Assembly: GCA_049281195.1 (NCBI GenBank)
Contig: JBAPRR010000428.1
Location: 1 to 64,000, forward strand
Direction: 5' to 3'
Source of the DNA: JBAPRR01 sp049281195
GTDB taxonomy: Bacteria; Actinomycetota; Acidimicrobiia; Acidimicrobiales; CAVXTF01
Length of the DNA: 64,000 nucleotides
Under the pieces are notes generated by a model that had not been told where the DNA came from, searched no databases, and was given only the letters and a program-made list of their open reading frames with translations. The stretch's first letter is position 1, and the number at the start of each line of letters is the position of its first letter. Shown piece by piece: positions 8,369-16,251 of the stretch. Position numbers and translations under genes: made by a program.

Positions 8369-8476
8369 CCGGCTCCCCGGTGCCCGACTGACCGGCTCCC
8401 CCGTGCCCGACTGATCGGCTCTCCCGAGCCCCGCTGATCGGCTCCCCCGACCCGATTTATCGGCTCCTCCTACCCC
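8363..8476. repeat. five-copy 22/23-base tandem repeat starting at the stop of the MBL hydrolase gene
   Basis: Units such as GACTGACCGGCTCCCCGGTG plus CCC occupy 8363-8385, 8386-8408, 8409-8431, 8432-8453 and 8454-8476, with increasing divergence away from the gene. The first unit contains the TGA stop of the MBL hydrolase. The stretch up to the ctaC start holds nothing else that was recognised. Confidence 0.85.
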
Positions 8477-8604
8477 TCCCGGCGGGCTTCACAATCCCAC
8501 AATGACCAGCGCACAAACGAACACAAAACCCGTGTTCAAAAGGTTCGGGCCCCCAGGCCCTCCCAACTACCTTGCAGCGTGCGACGTTGGCTAGTGTCGG
8601 CCCG

Positions 8605-9534
8605 GTGAAGCGGTCCTCCGACCCGAGCGGCGCCGTGGCGCCGGAGGCAAAGAATCACACAGGCGCCGGCATGGGCGTAGGCACTGGCGACGCCACGGCG
8701 GGTACTGAGGTCCTCGGGACCCCCACCACAACCACCAGTCGCTGGCCTTCCAAGCGGCGCACGCTCGCCCTCGGAATCTTCGCCCTCCCCGTTCTGCTCG
8801 GGGGGTGCCAGCTGCCAGCCTTCTGGGGCTACAAGGGCAGCACCACCCAGGGACACGACGAGTTCCTCATGTACGCCTGGACGGTCATCGCGGGGCTGAT
8901 CGTGGGTGGGATAGTCACTCTGCTGATCCTGTATCCGATTCTCTTCAACAGGCGTAAGAAGAACACCGACGTGATGCCCCGTCAGTTCCAGTACCACACC
9001 GGGCTCGAGATCTTCTACACGGTGACCCCGATCATCATCGTGCTCATAATCTTCGCCTTCACCGTCATCTCGGAGAACCACATCGACGCTCTGGCGTCTT
9101 CGCCGACGGTGGATGTGAAGGTCACCGCGTTCCAATGGGGCTGGGAGTTCCAGTACCCGACGGAGAACATCATCGTGCTCGGTCACACCACGCAGGACCC
9201 GGACATGGTCCTACCGGCGGGTCAGACCGCCCAGGTGACTCTCGTCTCGCAAGATGTCATTCACGGTTTCTACGTCCCCGAGTTCAACTTCAGCCGCTAC
9301 GCGCAGCCCGGAGTGACCAACAAGTTCGACCTGACGGTGAACAAACCCGGGGACTACAGAGGGCAGTGCACCCAGTTGTGCGGCCTGTACCACGCGTTGA
9401 TGTTCTTCCATGTGACAGCCCTCCCGCCGGCGCAATTCCAGGCTTGGCTGACCAGGAATTCGAACCGAAGCTTCATAGGAGAGTCGTCGCACCTCGCCGC
9501 GAGCGGGACCGGCGCACTGTCCGGATCGGGGTGA
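8605..9534 (+). CDS. ctaC: cytochrome c oxidase subunit II (lipoprotein)
   Basis: About 309 residues. It carries the binuclear CuA centre that receives electrons from the haem c of QcrC. After a charged leader comes a lipobox, LPVLLGGC. Two membrane helices (around YAWTVIAGLIVGGIVTLLIL and FYTVTPIIIVLIIFAFTVI) and a cupredoxin domain follow. The CuA ligands are visible: His in SQDVIHGFYVPEF and the C-x3-C-x3-H-x2-M set in CTQLCGLYHALM. The residue between the cysteines that is usually Glu is Gln here. GTG 8605 is preferred; an in-frame TTG at 8572 would add 11 residues. ctaD follows after seven bases. Confidence 0.93.
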   Translation: MKRSSDPSGAVAPEAKNHTGAGMGVGTGDATAGTEVLGTPTTTTSRWPSKRRTLALGIFALPVLLGGCQLPAFWGYKGSTTQGHDEFLMYAWTVIAGLIVGGIVTLLILYPILFNRRKKNTDVMPRQFQYHTGLEIFYTVTPIIIVLIIFAFTVISENHIDALASSPTVDVKVTAFQWGWEFQYPTENIIVLGHTTQDPDMVLPAGQTAQVTLVSQDVIHGFYVPEFNFSRYAQPGVTNKFDLTVNKPGDYRGQCTQLCGLYHALMFFHVTALPPAQFQAWLTRNSNRSFIGESSHLAASGTGALSGSG

Positions 9535-9541
9535 CCAGCAG

Positions 9542-11302
9542 ATGACGCTTCTCGAAGAACGCAAGGCCTCTCATGCAGATGAGGGCGGCGCTCATGGAGA
9601 ACACGGCGGCCACGATGACCATTACGGGCACCACGAGGGCCCGCGGGGGATCCTGCTCTGGCTGACGAGCACCGACCACAAGATCATCGGGCTCAACTAC
9701 ATGATCACGTCGCTGGTCATGTTCTTCTTCGCCGGGAGCATGGCCCTGGTGATCCGGATCCAGCTGGCTTCGCCACAGAGTTCGTTCCTCTCGTACCAGA
9801 CGTACAACGAGCTGTTCACCATGCACGGCAGCTTGATGCTCTATCTGTTCGCCGGGCCATTCGCCTTCGGTGGACTGGCCAACTTCATCGTTCCCCTGCA
9901 AATCGGCGCTCCGGACATGGCGTTCCCCAGGCTGAACGCGCTCTCGTACTGGCTGTACCTGAGCGGGTCCATAACGATGCTTTTGGGTTTCTTCACCGCG
10001 GGCGGCGCTGCTGCCTTCGGCTGGGTCGGGTACGCCCCGCTCTCTAATGCGGTCAACTCTCCGGGAACCGGTGCCGACCTTTGGATCCTCGCCCTCGGAT
10101 TAACGGGATTCTCGGCCATCTTCACCGGGGTGAACCTGATAACCACCATCTTCTATCTGCGCGCGCCCGGCATGACCATGTTTCGAATGCCGATCTTCAC
10201 CTGGAACATGCTTGTCACCGCGCTATTGATCCTGGTGGCATTCCCGGTGCTCACGAGCGCCATGATCATGCTGTGGGCGGACCGACATTTCGGCACCCAT
10301 TTCTTCGAAGTCCAAGGCGGTGGTGCGCCGATCCTCTATCAGAACCTGTTCTGGTTCTTCGGGCATCCCGAGGTGTACATCCTTGCGCTGCCGTATTTCG
10401 GCATCGTCACAGAGGTGATCCCTGTCTTCTCCCGCAAGCCCTTGTTCGGCTACAAGGGGATGGTCTTCGCCACCATGGCGATCGCTGCGCTTTCGACAGG
10501 GGTGTGGGCGCACCACATGTTCACCACGGGAACGGTTCTTCTGCCGTTCTTCTCGTTGTTGTCGCTTCTGATCGCGGTGCCTACCGGCATCAAGTTCTTC
10601 AACTGGATCGGGACGATGTGGGGAGGGCAGATCTCCTTCAAGACTCCGATGTTGTTCTCGATCGGGTTCTTATTCGCGTTCTTGATGGGTGGGATCACCG
10701 GCGTCATGCTGGCTTCGCCGCCCATCGACTTCGCCACACACGACACCTACTTCGTGGTGGCGCACTTCCACCAGGTCCTCATCGGGACAACGGTGTTCGC
10801 GGGCTTCGCCGGCTTCTACTTCTGGTATCCCAAGATGTTCGGTCGAATGCTCAACGAAGCCTTGGGCAAGGCCCACTTCTGGATGCTCTTCGTCGGCTTC
10901 TGGGTGATGACCATGCCCCAGTACCTGCTGGGTCTGTACGGGATGCCCCGTCGTGTGGCCACCTATCCCAATCTGCCCGACTGGCACTGGCTGAACGTGC
11001 TGGCCAGCATCGGCGGTTGGATGATCGGACTGTCGTTCGTGTTCATGTTCGTGAACATCGGGCTGTCCATATGGGGCAAGAACATCGTGAAGGCGCCGGA
11101 CAACCCCTGGGACGGAGGGGCGCTCGAATGGTTCACCATGTCGCCGCCTTCACATCACAACTTCGAGAAGCTGCCCCCGATCCGTTCGGAACGGCCGGTG
11201 TGGGATTACAACCACCCCGATTACGTTGCCATCGACCACGTGGCCGAGCATCGAGCTCATCAGCTGGCAGCGGGCGTCGGATCCTCGACGAGTCGGGAGT
11301 GA
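9542..11302 (+). CDS. ctaD: cytochrome c oxidase subunit I
   Basis: A 586-residue, twelve-helix catalytic subunit of the aa3 oxidase that reduces oxygen at haem a3-CuB. Visible are the CuB/Tyr segment HPEVYILALPYFG and the CuB pair in AHHMFTTG. The haem ligands are in HDTYFVVAHFHQVL, and the D-channel region is NFIVPLQIGAPDMAFPRLN. The cytoplasmic N-terminus is His/Glu/Gly-rich (HADEGGAHGEHGGHDDHYGH), which is longer and more His-rich than usual. It sits between ctaC and ctaF in one plus-strand operon. Confidence 0.97.
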   Translation: MTLLEERKASHADEGGAHGEHGGHDDHYGHHEGPRGILLWLTSTDHKIIGLNYMITSLVMFFFAGSMALVIRIQLASPQSSFLSYQTYNELFTMHGSLMLYLFAGPFAFGGLANFIVPLQIGAPDMAFPRLNALSYWLYLSGSITMLLGFFTAGGAAAFGWVGYAPLSNAVNSPGTGADLWILALGLTGFSAIFTGVNLITTIFYLRAPGMTMFRMPIFTWNMLVTALLILVAFPVLTSAMIMLWADRHFGTHFFEVQGGGAPILYQNLFWFFGHPEVYILALPYFGIVTEVIPVFSRKPLFGYKGMVFATMAIAALSTGVWAHHMFTTGTVLLPFFSLLSLLIAVPTGIKFFNWIGTMWGGQISFKTPMLFSIGFLFAFLMGGITGVMLASPPIDFATHDTYFVVAHFHQVLIGTTVFAGFAGFYFWYPKMFGRMLNEALGKAHFWMLFVGFWVMTMPQYLLGLYGMPRRVATYPNLPDWHWLNVLASIGGWMIGLSFVFMFVNIGLSIWGKNIVKAPDNPWDGGALEWFTMSPPSHHNFEKLPPIRSERPVWDYNHPDYVAIDHVAEHRAHQLAAGVGSSTSRE

Positions 11303-11309
11303 GGACCTC

Positions 11310-11735
11310 ATGAAAACCGAAGCCAAACTGCTGATCGGGGTCGGGTCGTTCTTCTCCATCACCGACATCGTGTACTGGTTCTGGGGCTATCACTTCCTCG
11401 CCGGCAACGACAAGGTAGGCCCGGAACAGTCCGGGACGGTCATGCTGATCGGCACGGTGCTCCTCGGCTTTGTGCCCGGCCTTTATTACCTGTGGTGGTC
11501 GCGCCACATGAAGCCGAGGCCCGAAGACCGGCCCGATGCCACCATCGAAGAGGGATCCGGCGTGATCGGCTCCTTCCCGAGTTCCAGCATCTGGCCGTTC
11601 GTCTTCGGGATGGGCTGCCTCGGTATCGCCCTTGCCGCCGCGTTCGGCTTCTGGCTGATCGTCCCTGCCTTCTCTCTCATATTCGGTGCTGCAATCGGTT
11701 ACACCGTCGAGAGTCGCCGAGGCGGCCAGGTCTAA
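11310..11735 (+). CDS. ctaF: cytochrome c oxidase subunit IV, actinobacterial type
   Basis: A 141-residue membrane protein with about four helices: from ITDIVYWFWGYHF, MLIGTVLLGFVPGLYYLWW, and two around WPFVFGMGCLGIALAAAFGF and LIVPAFSLIFGAAIGYTVE. It matches the small structural subunit IV found only in actinobacterial oxidases, and its place directly after ctaD supports this. ATG 11310 lies seven bases after the ctaD stop. Confidence 0.88.
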   Translation: MKTEAKLLIGVGSFFSITDIVYWFWGYHFLAGNDKVGPEQSGTVMLIGTVLLGFVPGLYYLWWSRHMKPRPEDRPDATIEEGSGVIGSFPSSSIWPFVFGMGCLGIALAAAFGFWLIVPAFSLIFGAAIGYTVESRRGGQV

Positions 11736-11824
11736 CTGCGCGCTTGCGGGCGGACTAGTGCCGCCTGTATAGGCATCCTCAGCCACTTCAACTCGGCTCC
11801 TGTGCTCTGGAGCCATCGCCAACG

Positions 11825-11871
11825 CTGAGTCCCCACCTGACTGAGTCCCCACCCTGACTGAGTCCCTGCCC
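11825..11871. repeat. tandem repeat after ctaF
   Basis: Three copies of CTGACTGAGTCCCCACC (about 17 bases, the last degenerate) lie 90 bases after the ctaF stop. The 228-base gap 11736-11963 shows no gene. Confidence 0.65.
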
Positions 11872-11963
11872 GGAGTTACCTACTCGTTGACGGCGTTCGG
11901 CTGACTGTCACACCACGCCAGTAGTCAATTCGGACACCACCACCGAATTGAGAGAAGCCGTTC

Positions 11964-12443
11964 ATGCCGTTTGTAGAGGGTGACCTTCCCGTAACGCCCG
12001 CCACCCAGAAAGAGTGGCCGCCCGTTAACTCGACGATGGCACTGCACCTCAGCTCCATCGCCGCAGCACGGGCCTTCTATCCGAACCACAAGGCCGGCGA
12101 GATCGACTGCCCGGATTGCAAGGCGGCGGTTGTCGGTATCGCTGAGGAGTTCTCTCGCTGGGTAGCTCAGAACGTTGAAACCTTCGAGCCCCAACGCGAT
12201 GACATCGTGGCCGACGTAGGGCGTCAGGTGTTCGACGGAGTGGGAGCGACGAAGGATCATTCCATCTCGCATACGCAATACCTGGTAGTGGGACGGGCGT
12301 GCCACGGATCTCGTTTCGTCGCCGATTGGCTGGAGGAGACCGGACGGATCACGGACCGTTTCGAGGTCGAGAAGTGGCTTATGCGCGTGGTCATCGACTG
12401 GGTCGACATTCACCTGCGCGTCGAGTCGCGGAACTTCAACTAA
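11964..12443 (+). CDS. protein of unknown function
   Basis: A 159-residue soluble protein not recognised as a known family. It has a CPDC motif (EIDCPDCK, about residues 49-56), suggesting a metal or redox pair, and an amphipathic C-terminal half (WLEETGRITDRFEVEKWLMR). Codon third positions are GC-rich, as in neighbouring genes, and GAGAGAAG precedes the ATG. A longer open frame on the opposite strand is less likely because it runs through the promoter and ribosome site of the next gene. It is the first gene of a small set lying between the two oxidase/bc blocks. Confidence 0.6.
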   Translation: MPFVEGDLPVTPATQKEWPPVNSTMALHLSSIAAARAFYPNHKAGEIDCPDCKAAVVGIAEEFSRWVAQNVETFEPQRDDIVADVGRQVFDGVGATKDHSISHTQYLVVGRACHGSRFVADWLEETGRITDRFEVEKWLMRVVIDWVDIHLRVESRNFN

Positions 12444-12580
12444 TGCCGGGCCAGACAGCGTGCGCATCGTCAGTGGTGTCGTCGGTGGCATAAACGGTGG
12501 CGTCACTCCGACCTCATGTCCTCCTTGGCTGGTCGTCAGCCGCCCGACGTAATCTGGCACGCTGTTCTCAACCCACATCC

Positions 12581-12597
12581 GAGGAGGTCGGGTCATC
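12581..12597 (+). promoter_or_regulatory. ribosome binding site that places the SDR start at ATC
   Basis: GAGGAGG at 12581-12587 is a near-perfect Shine-Dalgarno sequence with seven bases to ATC 12595-12597. No standard start codon occurs at a suitable distance in any frame that leads into the SDR protein. Confidence 0.7.
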
Positions 12598-13353
12598 ACG
12601 CACGACAATCGCATCGCCCTGGTCACCGGGGCGAACCAAGGTGTCGGTTTTCAGGTGACAAAGGAACTCGTCGCTCACGGCCACACGGTGTTGCTCGGAT
12701 CGCGCAACCTCGAGCGTGGTGAGGCCGCTTCGCGTCAGATTGGGTCGGGAGCGATCGCTATTCAGATCGACGTAACCGATGCGACATCGATCGTTGCGGC
12801 CGCGGAGCGTGTCCGCCAGGAGTTCGGTCGTCTCGACCTGCTGGTCAATAACGCCGCAATCTCGAACACAAGAAAAGGCAGCTTGTCCCTCGAAGAGTAC
12901 GCAATGCTGTCCAAAGCGAGCAACGCATCACTCGACGAGGTACGAGCTGTCTGGGATACCAACGTGTTCGGCGTCTTGGCCGTTTATCAAGCGTTCTTGC
13001 CGCTGCTACGCGAGGGGTCGAATCCGCGCATCGTCAACGTGTCGAGCGGAGTTGGCTCGTTGGCGACGAATGCAGACCCGGCATTCCCCTACCACGCGAT
13101 GTTCGGCCCCATCTACCCTGCATCCAAGGCGGCCCTCAACGCCGTCACGCTTGCCATGATGATCGAGTTGGAGTCGACAGACATCAAGATCAACTTGGTC
13201 TCGCCGGCTTTCACCAGTACGAATCTCAACGGATACGCGGGCACGGAGTCTGTCGAGGACGGCTCTCGTGAGGTAGTGCGCGTTGCGCTACTCGGTCCGG
13301 ACGGCCCAACAGGCACTTTCACCAGATGGGAGAACGAGACGATTCCGTGGTGA
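12595..13353 (+). CDS. short-chain dehydrogenase/reductase, apparent ATC start
   Basis: A 252-residue NAD(P)-dependent oxidoreductase of the SDR family. The coenzyme motif is TGANQGVGF (residues 11-19), followed by LLVNNAAISN (about 82-91) and the catalytic Tyr-x3-Lys in YPASKAALN; a Ser in VNVSSGVGS precedes it. The only ATG/GTG/TTG start in frame (GTG 12655) would delete the coenzyme motif, and the upstream stop is at 12550. A strong GAGGAGG site (12581-12587) lies seven bases before ATC 12595, which is therefore taken as the start, giving (M)THDNRIALVTG. The substrate is unknown. Confidence 0.82.
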   Translation: MTHDNRIALVTGANQGVGFQVTKELVAHGHTVLLGSRNLERGEAASRQIGSGAIAIQIDVTDATSIVAAAERVRQEFGRLDLLVNNAAISNTRKGSLSLEEYAMLSKASNASLDEVRAVWDTNVFGVLAVYQAFLPLLREGSNPRIVNVSSGVGSLATNADPAFPYHAMFGPIYPASKAALNAVTLAMMIELESTDIKINLVSPAFTSTNLNGYAGTESVEDGSREVVRVALLGPDGPTGTFTRWENETIPW

Positions 13354-13439
13354 ATCGTCGTCCCAGTGTGATTTACGGCGCAGCAGACACGACCCCGTTG
13401 GCGGCCTGAGAAAGCGGTAGCTACCCACGCCGGGCTACG

Positions 13440-13985
13440 TCAGGTGGCTGATGAGTCCGACCGTTTCGCTCCGAGCAACGTCACGAAGATCGTCACGGGC
13501 TGGTCGGACCGGTTCCGCCACGCATGACGAACGCCGTTCATGACGACACAGTCCCCGGCCTTCATGTGGACCTCTTCGCCGTCGTCGAGCTCCAGATCGA
13601 CCTCGCCCGAGATGATCACATCGATGTCGACGGTGTCGGTCCGATGCATCCCGGGGTTGCCGGGTTCCATGGATTCTGCGAGTCCGGGAAGCTTGATCGC
13701 GATCTCGTTCAGCGCGTTGCCGATGTCGATGTCCGGCGGGATGGCCACCGAATCGGGTCCCAAGGTGAAGAAGTTGAAGCGATAGCCCATCTCCGGTGGG
13801 AAGTAGGCCGGCATGTCGGGCTGATTGCCCTCTGTCGGCAGCGCCGGAGGCCCATCAGAACCCCACATCCGGTGGAACTCTGTTCCGGGCAGTAACGCGA
13901 TATCTACCGGTTCGACCTCCGTGTCCGAGACAAACACGGACTTTCCCGCTTTGTCCTGCCCCGTCACGATCCGGCGGATCTTCAT
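13440..13985 (-). CDS. cupin-domain protein
   Basis: A 181-residue protein with a single C-terminal cupin barrel: HRTDTVDIDVIISGEVDLEL (motif 1 region, about 112-131) and MKAGDCVVMNGVRHAW (motif 2, about 139-154). The HRT...D and RH residues could bind a metal, though the classic HxH pair is not complete. The N-terminal half (KIRRIVTGQDKAGKSVF) resembles uncharacterised cupins of degradation pathways. AGAGGAG lies six bases before ATG 13985. It is convergent with the SDR gene and 17 bases after the pRiA4b ORF-3-like gene. The function is not known. Confidence 0.78.
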   Translation of the reverse strand: MKIRRIVTGQDKAGKSVFVSDTEVEPVDIALLPGTEFHRMWGSDGPPALPTEGNQPDMPAYFPPEMGYRFNFFTLGPDSVAIPPDIDIGNALNEIAIKLPGLAESMEPGNPGMHRTDTVDIDVIISGEVDLELDDGEEVHMKAGDCVVMNGVRHAWRNRSDQPVTIFVTLLGAKRSDSSAT

Positions 13986-14002
13986 GCCGTACTCCTCTCT
14001 GC

Positions 14003-14566
14003 TCAACGCACCTTCTGAAGCAACGCGTTCACATTGGCCAAGTTGAACTCTGCAGGATCGAAGGAGCCTCCGACCAGATCGAGACAGCTTTGATGCTCTC
14101 CGTTCGAGGGATCGGAGATCGCCTCGAGGAAACCCGCATAACCCGAGATTCCTCCCACGTCCTCCGGAGGACAGGAGTTGGCACCGTCGACACACACCCC
14201 GTATTTCAAACGGAAGTACGACCACCCGAGTTCCTCGATGACAACCTCATGCTTCCAAGAATCGCCGAAGTCATATTCGAAGGTGAAGTGCTTTACATCA
14301 CTGAGCGCCTGCAGAACGGTGACGTCCTTCTCGTCGACCTGGCCTTCAGGAACGTCGTCAAAGTCGATCCCGTAAGACGCGCCACCCACCTTGAACTCGT
14401 GCAGGTGGAACTTCGTCCAACCCATGGCGGCAATGAGCATGCCCGCCAGCTTGGCCATACTGACCTCACCAGGAACAAGGAGCCGGCGCCAGATCACCGG
14501 ATCGATGTCGTCGAGCTGAATTCGTAAGCGCAGGAAACTCTGGTCAGAAGGCTGGTTCAGTGGCAT
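14003..14566 (-). CDS. plasmid pRiA4b ORF-3 family protein
   Basis: A 187-residue protein that fits the pRiA4b ORF-3-like family throughout. It begins with LRLRIQLDDIDPVIWRRLLV. FTFEYDFGDSWKHEVVIEEL and GANSCPPEDVGGISGYAGFL follow in the middle and C-terminal parts. These proteins are common on plasmids and mobile regions and have no proven biochemical role. It is the leading gene of a two-gene minus-strand unit with the cupin, placed between the cytochrome oxidase and bc-complex blocks. Confidence 0.88.
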   Translation of the reverse strand: MPLNQPSDQSFLRLRIQLDDIDPVIWRRLLVPGEVSMAKLAGMLIAAMGWTKFHLHEFKVGGASYGIDFDDVPEGQVDEKDVTVLQALSDVKHFTFEYDFGDSWKHEVVIEELGWSYFRLKYGVCVDGANSCPPEDVGGISGYAGFLEAISDPSNGEHQSCLDLVGGSFDPAEFNLANVNALLQKVR

Positions 14567-14582
14567 TGGTGGTGCTCGAGCC

Positions 14583-14629
14583 CGGTACGTCGGTACATCG
14601 GTACATCGGTACGTCGATGTCGCTACGTC
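14583..14629. repeat. 9-base tandem repeat upstream of the pRiA4b ORF-3-like gene
   Basis: CGGTACGT/CGGTACAT is repeated about four times with a diverged fifth unit, in the 92-base gap between the pRiA4b ORF-3-like gene start and the qcrB stop. The function is unknown; it may sit in the promoter of the minus-strand gene. Confidence 0.65.
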
Positions 14630-14658
14630 AGCGAATCTGCCCAGATGAAATGGGGCCC

Positions 14659-16251
14659 CTAGCGCTCCGCGCGCCGCACGCCGGCCGGGACAGGATCGAG
14701 GCCCTCGTCTTTGACCGCCGGGATGTCGATCTCGCCGGGGACGGTGATCGGCTCGTTCTCGACGTGACCGTCGCCCGGACGGGGAGCGGACTCCACGGTG
14801 GCGTACTGCCCCGTCGCGGTACGGACGACCACCACCGCACGCTTGCGCTTACCGATTCCGGGAACGCCTGCCATGTCCAGGCAGATTCGCCACGTCACAA
14901 AGCCCACGATGATCGGCACGATCATGACGATGAACCGGAACGACCACAACACGATGTTCAACGAGATCTTGAAGAAGTTCGCCATGACGTCGGTCGAGCT
15001 GGCCGCGAACAGGCAGAAGTAGAAGGTGAGGAAGGCCGCACCGATGGCGGTCCTCTTGGGTCTGTCACGCGGTCTGTCCAACAGCTGGTGTTCGGCATGG
15101 TCGCCGGTCAGCCAGGCCTCCACGAACGGCCACGCATAGAAGAGCCCGAACGTGAGCCCGGGGAACAACACCGCGGGTAAGAAGACCTCGAACGGGATCG
15201 TATGGCCGAAGCCGGCAAACTCCCAGCTCGGCATTATTCGAAGCGCACCGTCCAACCACCCCATGTACCAGTCCGGTTGAACGGCGTAAGAGATCTTGTC
15301 GGGCTGATATGGACCGAACTGCCAGATCGGGTTGATCTGCACCAGACCACCGAGGGCCCACAGAACGCCGGCCACCATGAACATGAACCCGGTGGTCTTC
15401 AGGATGAAGTTCGGGTACATCGGCGAACCGACGACGTTCTTCTCGGTCCGTCCCGGCCCCGGGAACTGGGTGTGCTTCTGTTTCACCAGCAGTCCCAGGT
15501 GGGCTGCCAGCAAACCGAAAATTATGAGCGGAATTACCAGGACGTGAAGTATGAACAGGCGCGGAATGATGGACCCGTCCCCCGGGAAGTTCCCTCCGAA
15601 CACGAACCACGCCAGGTAGGTACCGACCAGCGGCACCGACAAGATGATGGAGAAGGCGATCCGCAGTCCGGTACCCGACACCAGGTCGTCGGGAAGCGAG
15701 TAGCCGAGGAAGCCGTTGACGATCGCAAGCGTGAGCAGCGTCACCCCGACGATCCAGTTCAGCTCGCGGGGACGGCGGTATGCGCCGGTGAAGAACACGC
15801 GGGCCATGTGAACCGCGATGGATCCGACGAACACGTCGGCCGCCCAGTGGTGCATCTGGCGTATGACGAGACCGCTTCTGACGGCGAAAGAAAGGTTGAC
15901 CGACGACGCGTACGCCGCGGACATCGACTGACCGCGTAAGGGCTTGTAGATGCCCTCGTAGACCACCTGCGCCGATGACGGCTCGTAGTACAACGACAGG
16001 AAGATCCCCGTCAGGATCAGGATGATGAACGAGTAGAGCGCGATCTCACCGAGCAGGAACGACCAGTGGTCGGGGAAGATCTTGTCCAGGAAGGTCCGTC
16101 CGCCTTTCGCCACGCCAAGGCGTTGGTCGGCCCACTTGACGCCGCCACCGATCGCCTTGCGCGGCTCGATCTCCGGCAGCTTGGGGCCGCGACCGCCGCG
16201 CTTCGCTCCCGCGGCGGCAGAGCCGTTTCCTTCGAGGGGCGGAGGTGTCAT
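14659..16251 (-). CDS. qcrB: menaquinol-cytochrome c reductase cytochrome b subunit
   Basis: A 530-residue membrane subunit holding haems bL and bH and the quinol sites. The haem ligand pairs lie in RQMHHWAADVFVGSIAVHM and in the helix with LHVLVIPLIIFGLLAAHLG. The Qo-site loop is PDWYMGWLDG, the actinobacterial form of the PEWY motif. A cytoplasmic C-terminal tail of about 70 residues follows the last helix, rich in charged residues. It overlaps qcrA by ATGA and ends the ctaE-qcrC-qcrA-qcrB operon. Confidence 0.95.
   Translation of the reverse strand: MTPPPLEGNGSAAAGAKRGGRGPKLPEIEPRKAIGGGVKWADQRLGVAKGGRTFLDKIFPDHWSFLLGEIALYSFIILILTGIFLSLYYEPSSAQVVYEGIYKPLRGQSMSAAYASSVNLSFAVRSGLVIRQMHHWAADVFVGSIAVHMARVFFTGAYRRPRELNWIVGVTLLTLAIVNGFLGYSLPDDLVSGTGLRIAFSIILSVPLVGTYLAWFVFGGNFPGDGSIIPRLFILHVLVIPLIIFGLLAAHLGLLVKQKHTQFPGPGRTEKNVVGSPMYPNFILKTTGFMFMVAGVLWALGGLVQINPIWQFGPYQPDKISYAVQPDWYMGWLDGALRIMPSWEFAGFGHTIPFEVFLPAVLFPGLTFGLFYAWPFVEAWLTGDHAEHQLLDRPRDRPKRTAIGAAFLTFYFCLFAASSTDVMANFFKISLNIVLWSFRFIVMIVPIIVGFVTWRICLDMAGVPGIGKRKRAVVVVRTATGQYATVESAPRPGDGHVENEPITVPGEIDIPAVKDEGLDPVPAGVRRAER

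Noticed and set aside
11925..12626. A 233-residue open frame on the minus strand
   Set aside because: It covers the ribosome site and start of the SDR gene and the whole of the 159-residue gene on the plus strand, which has a ribosome site and better codon use.
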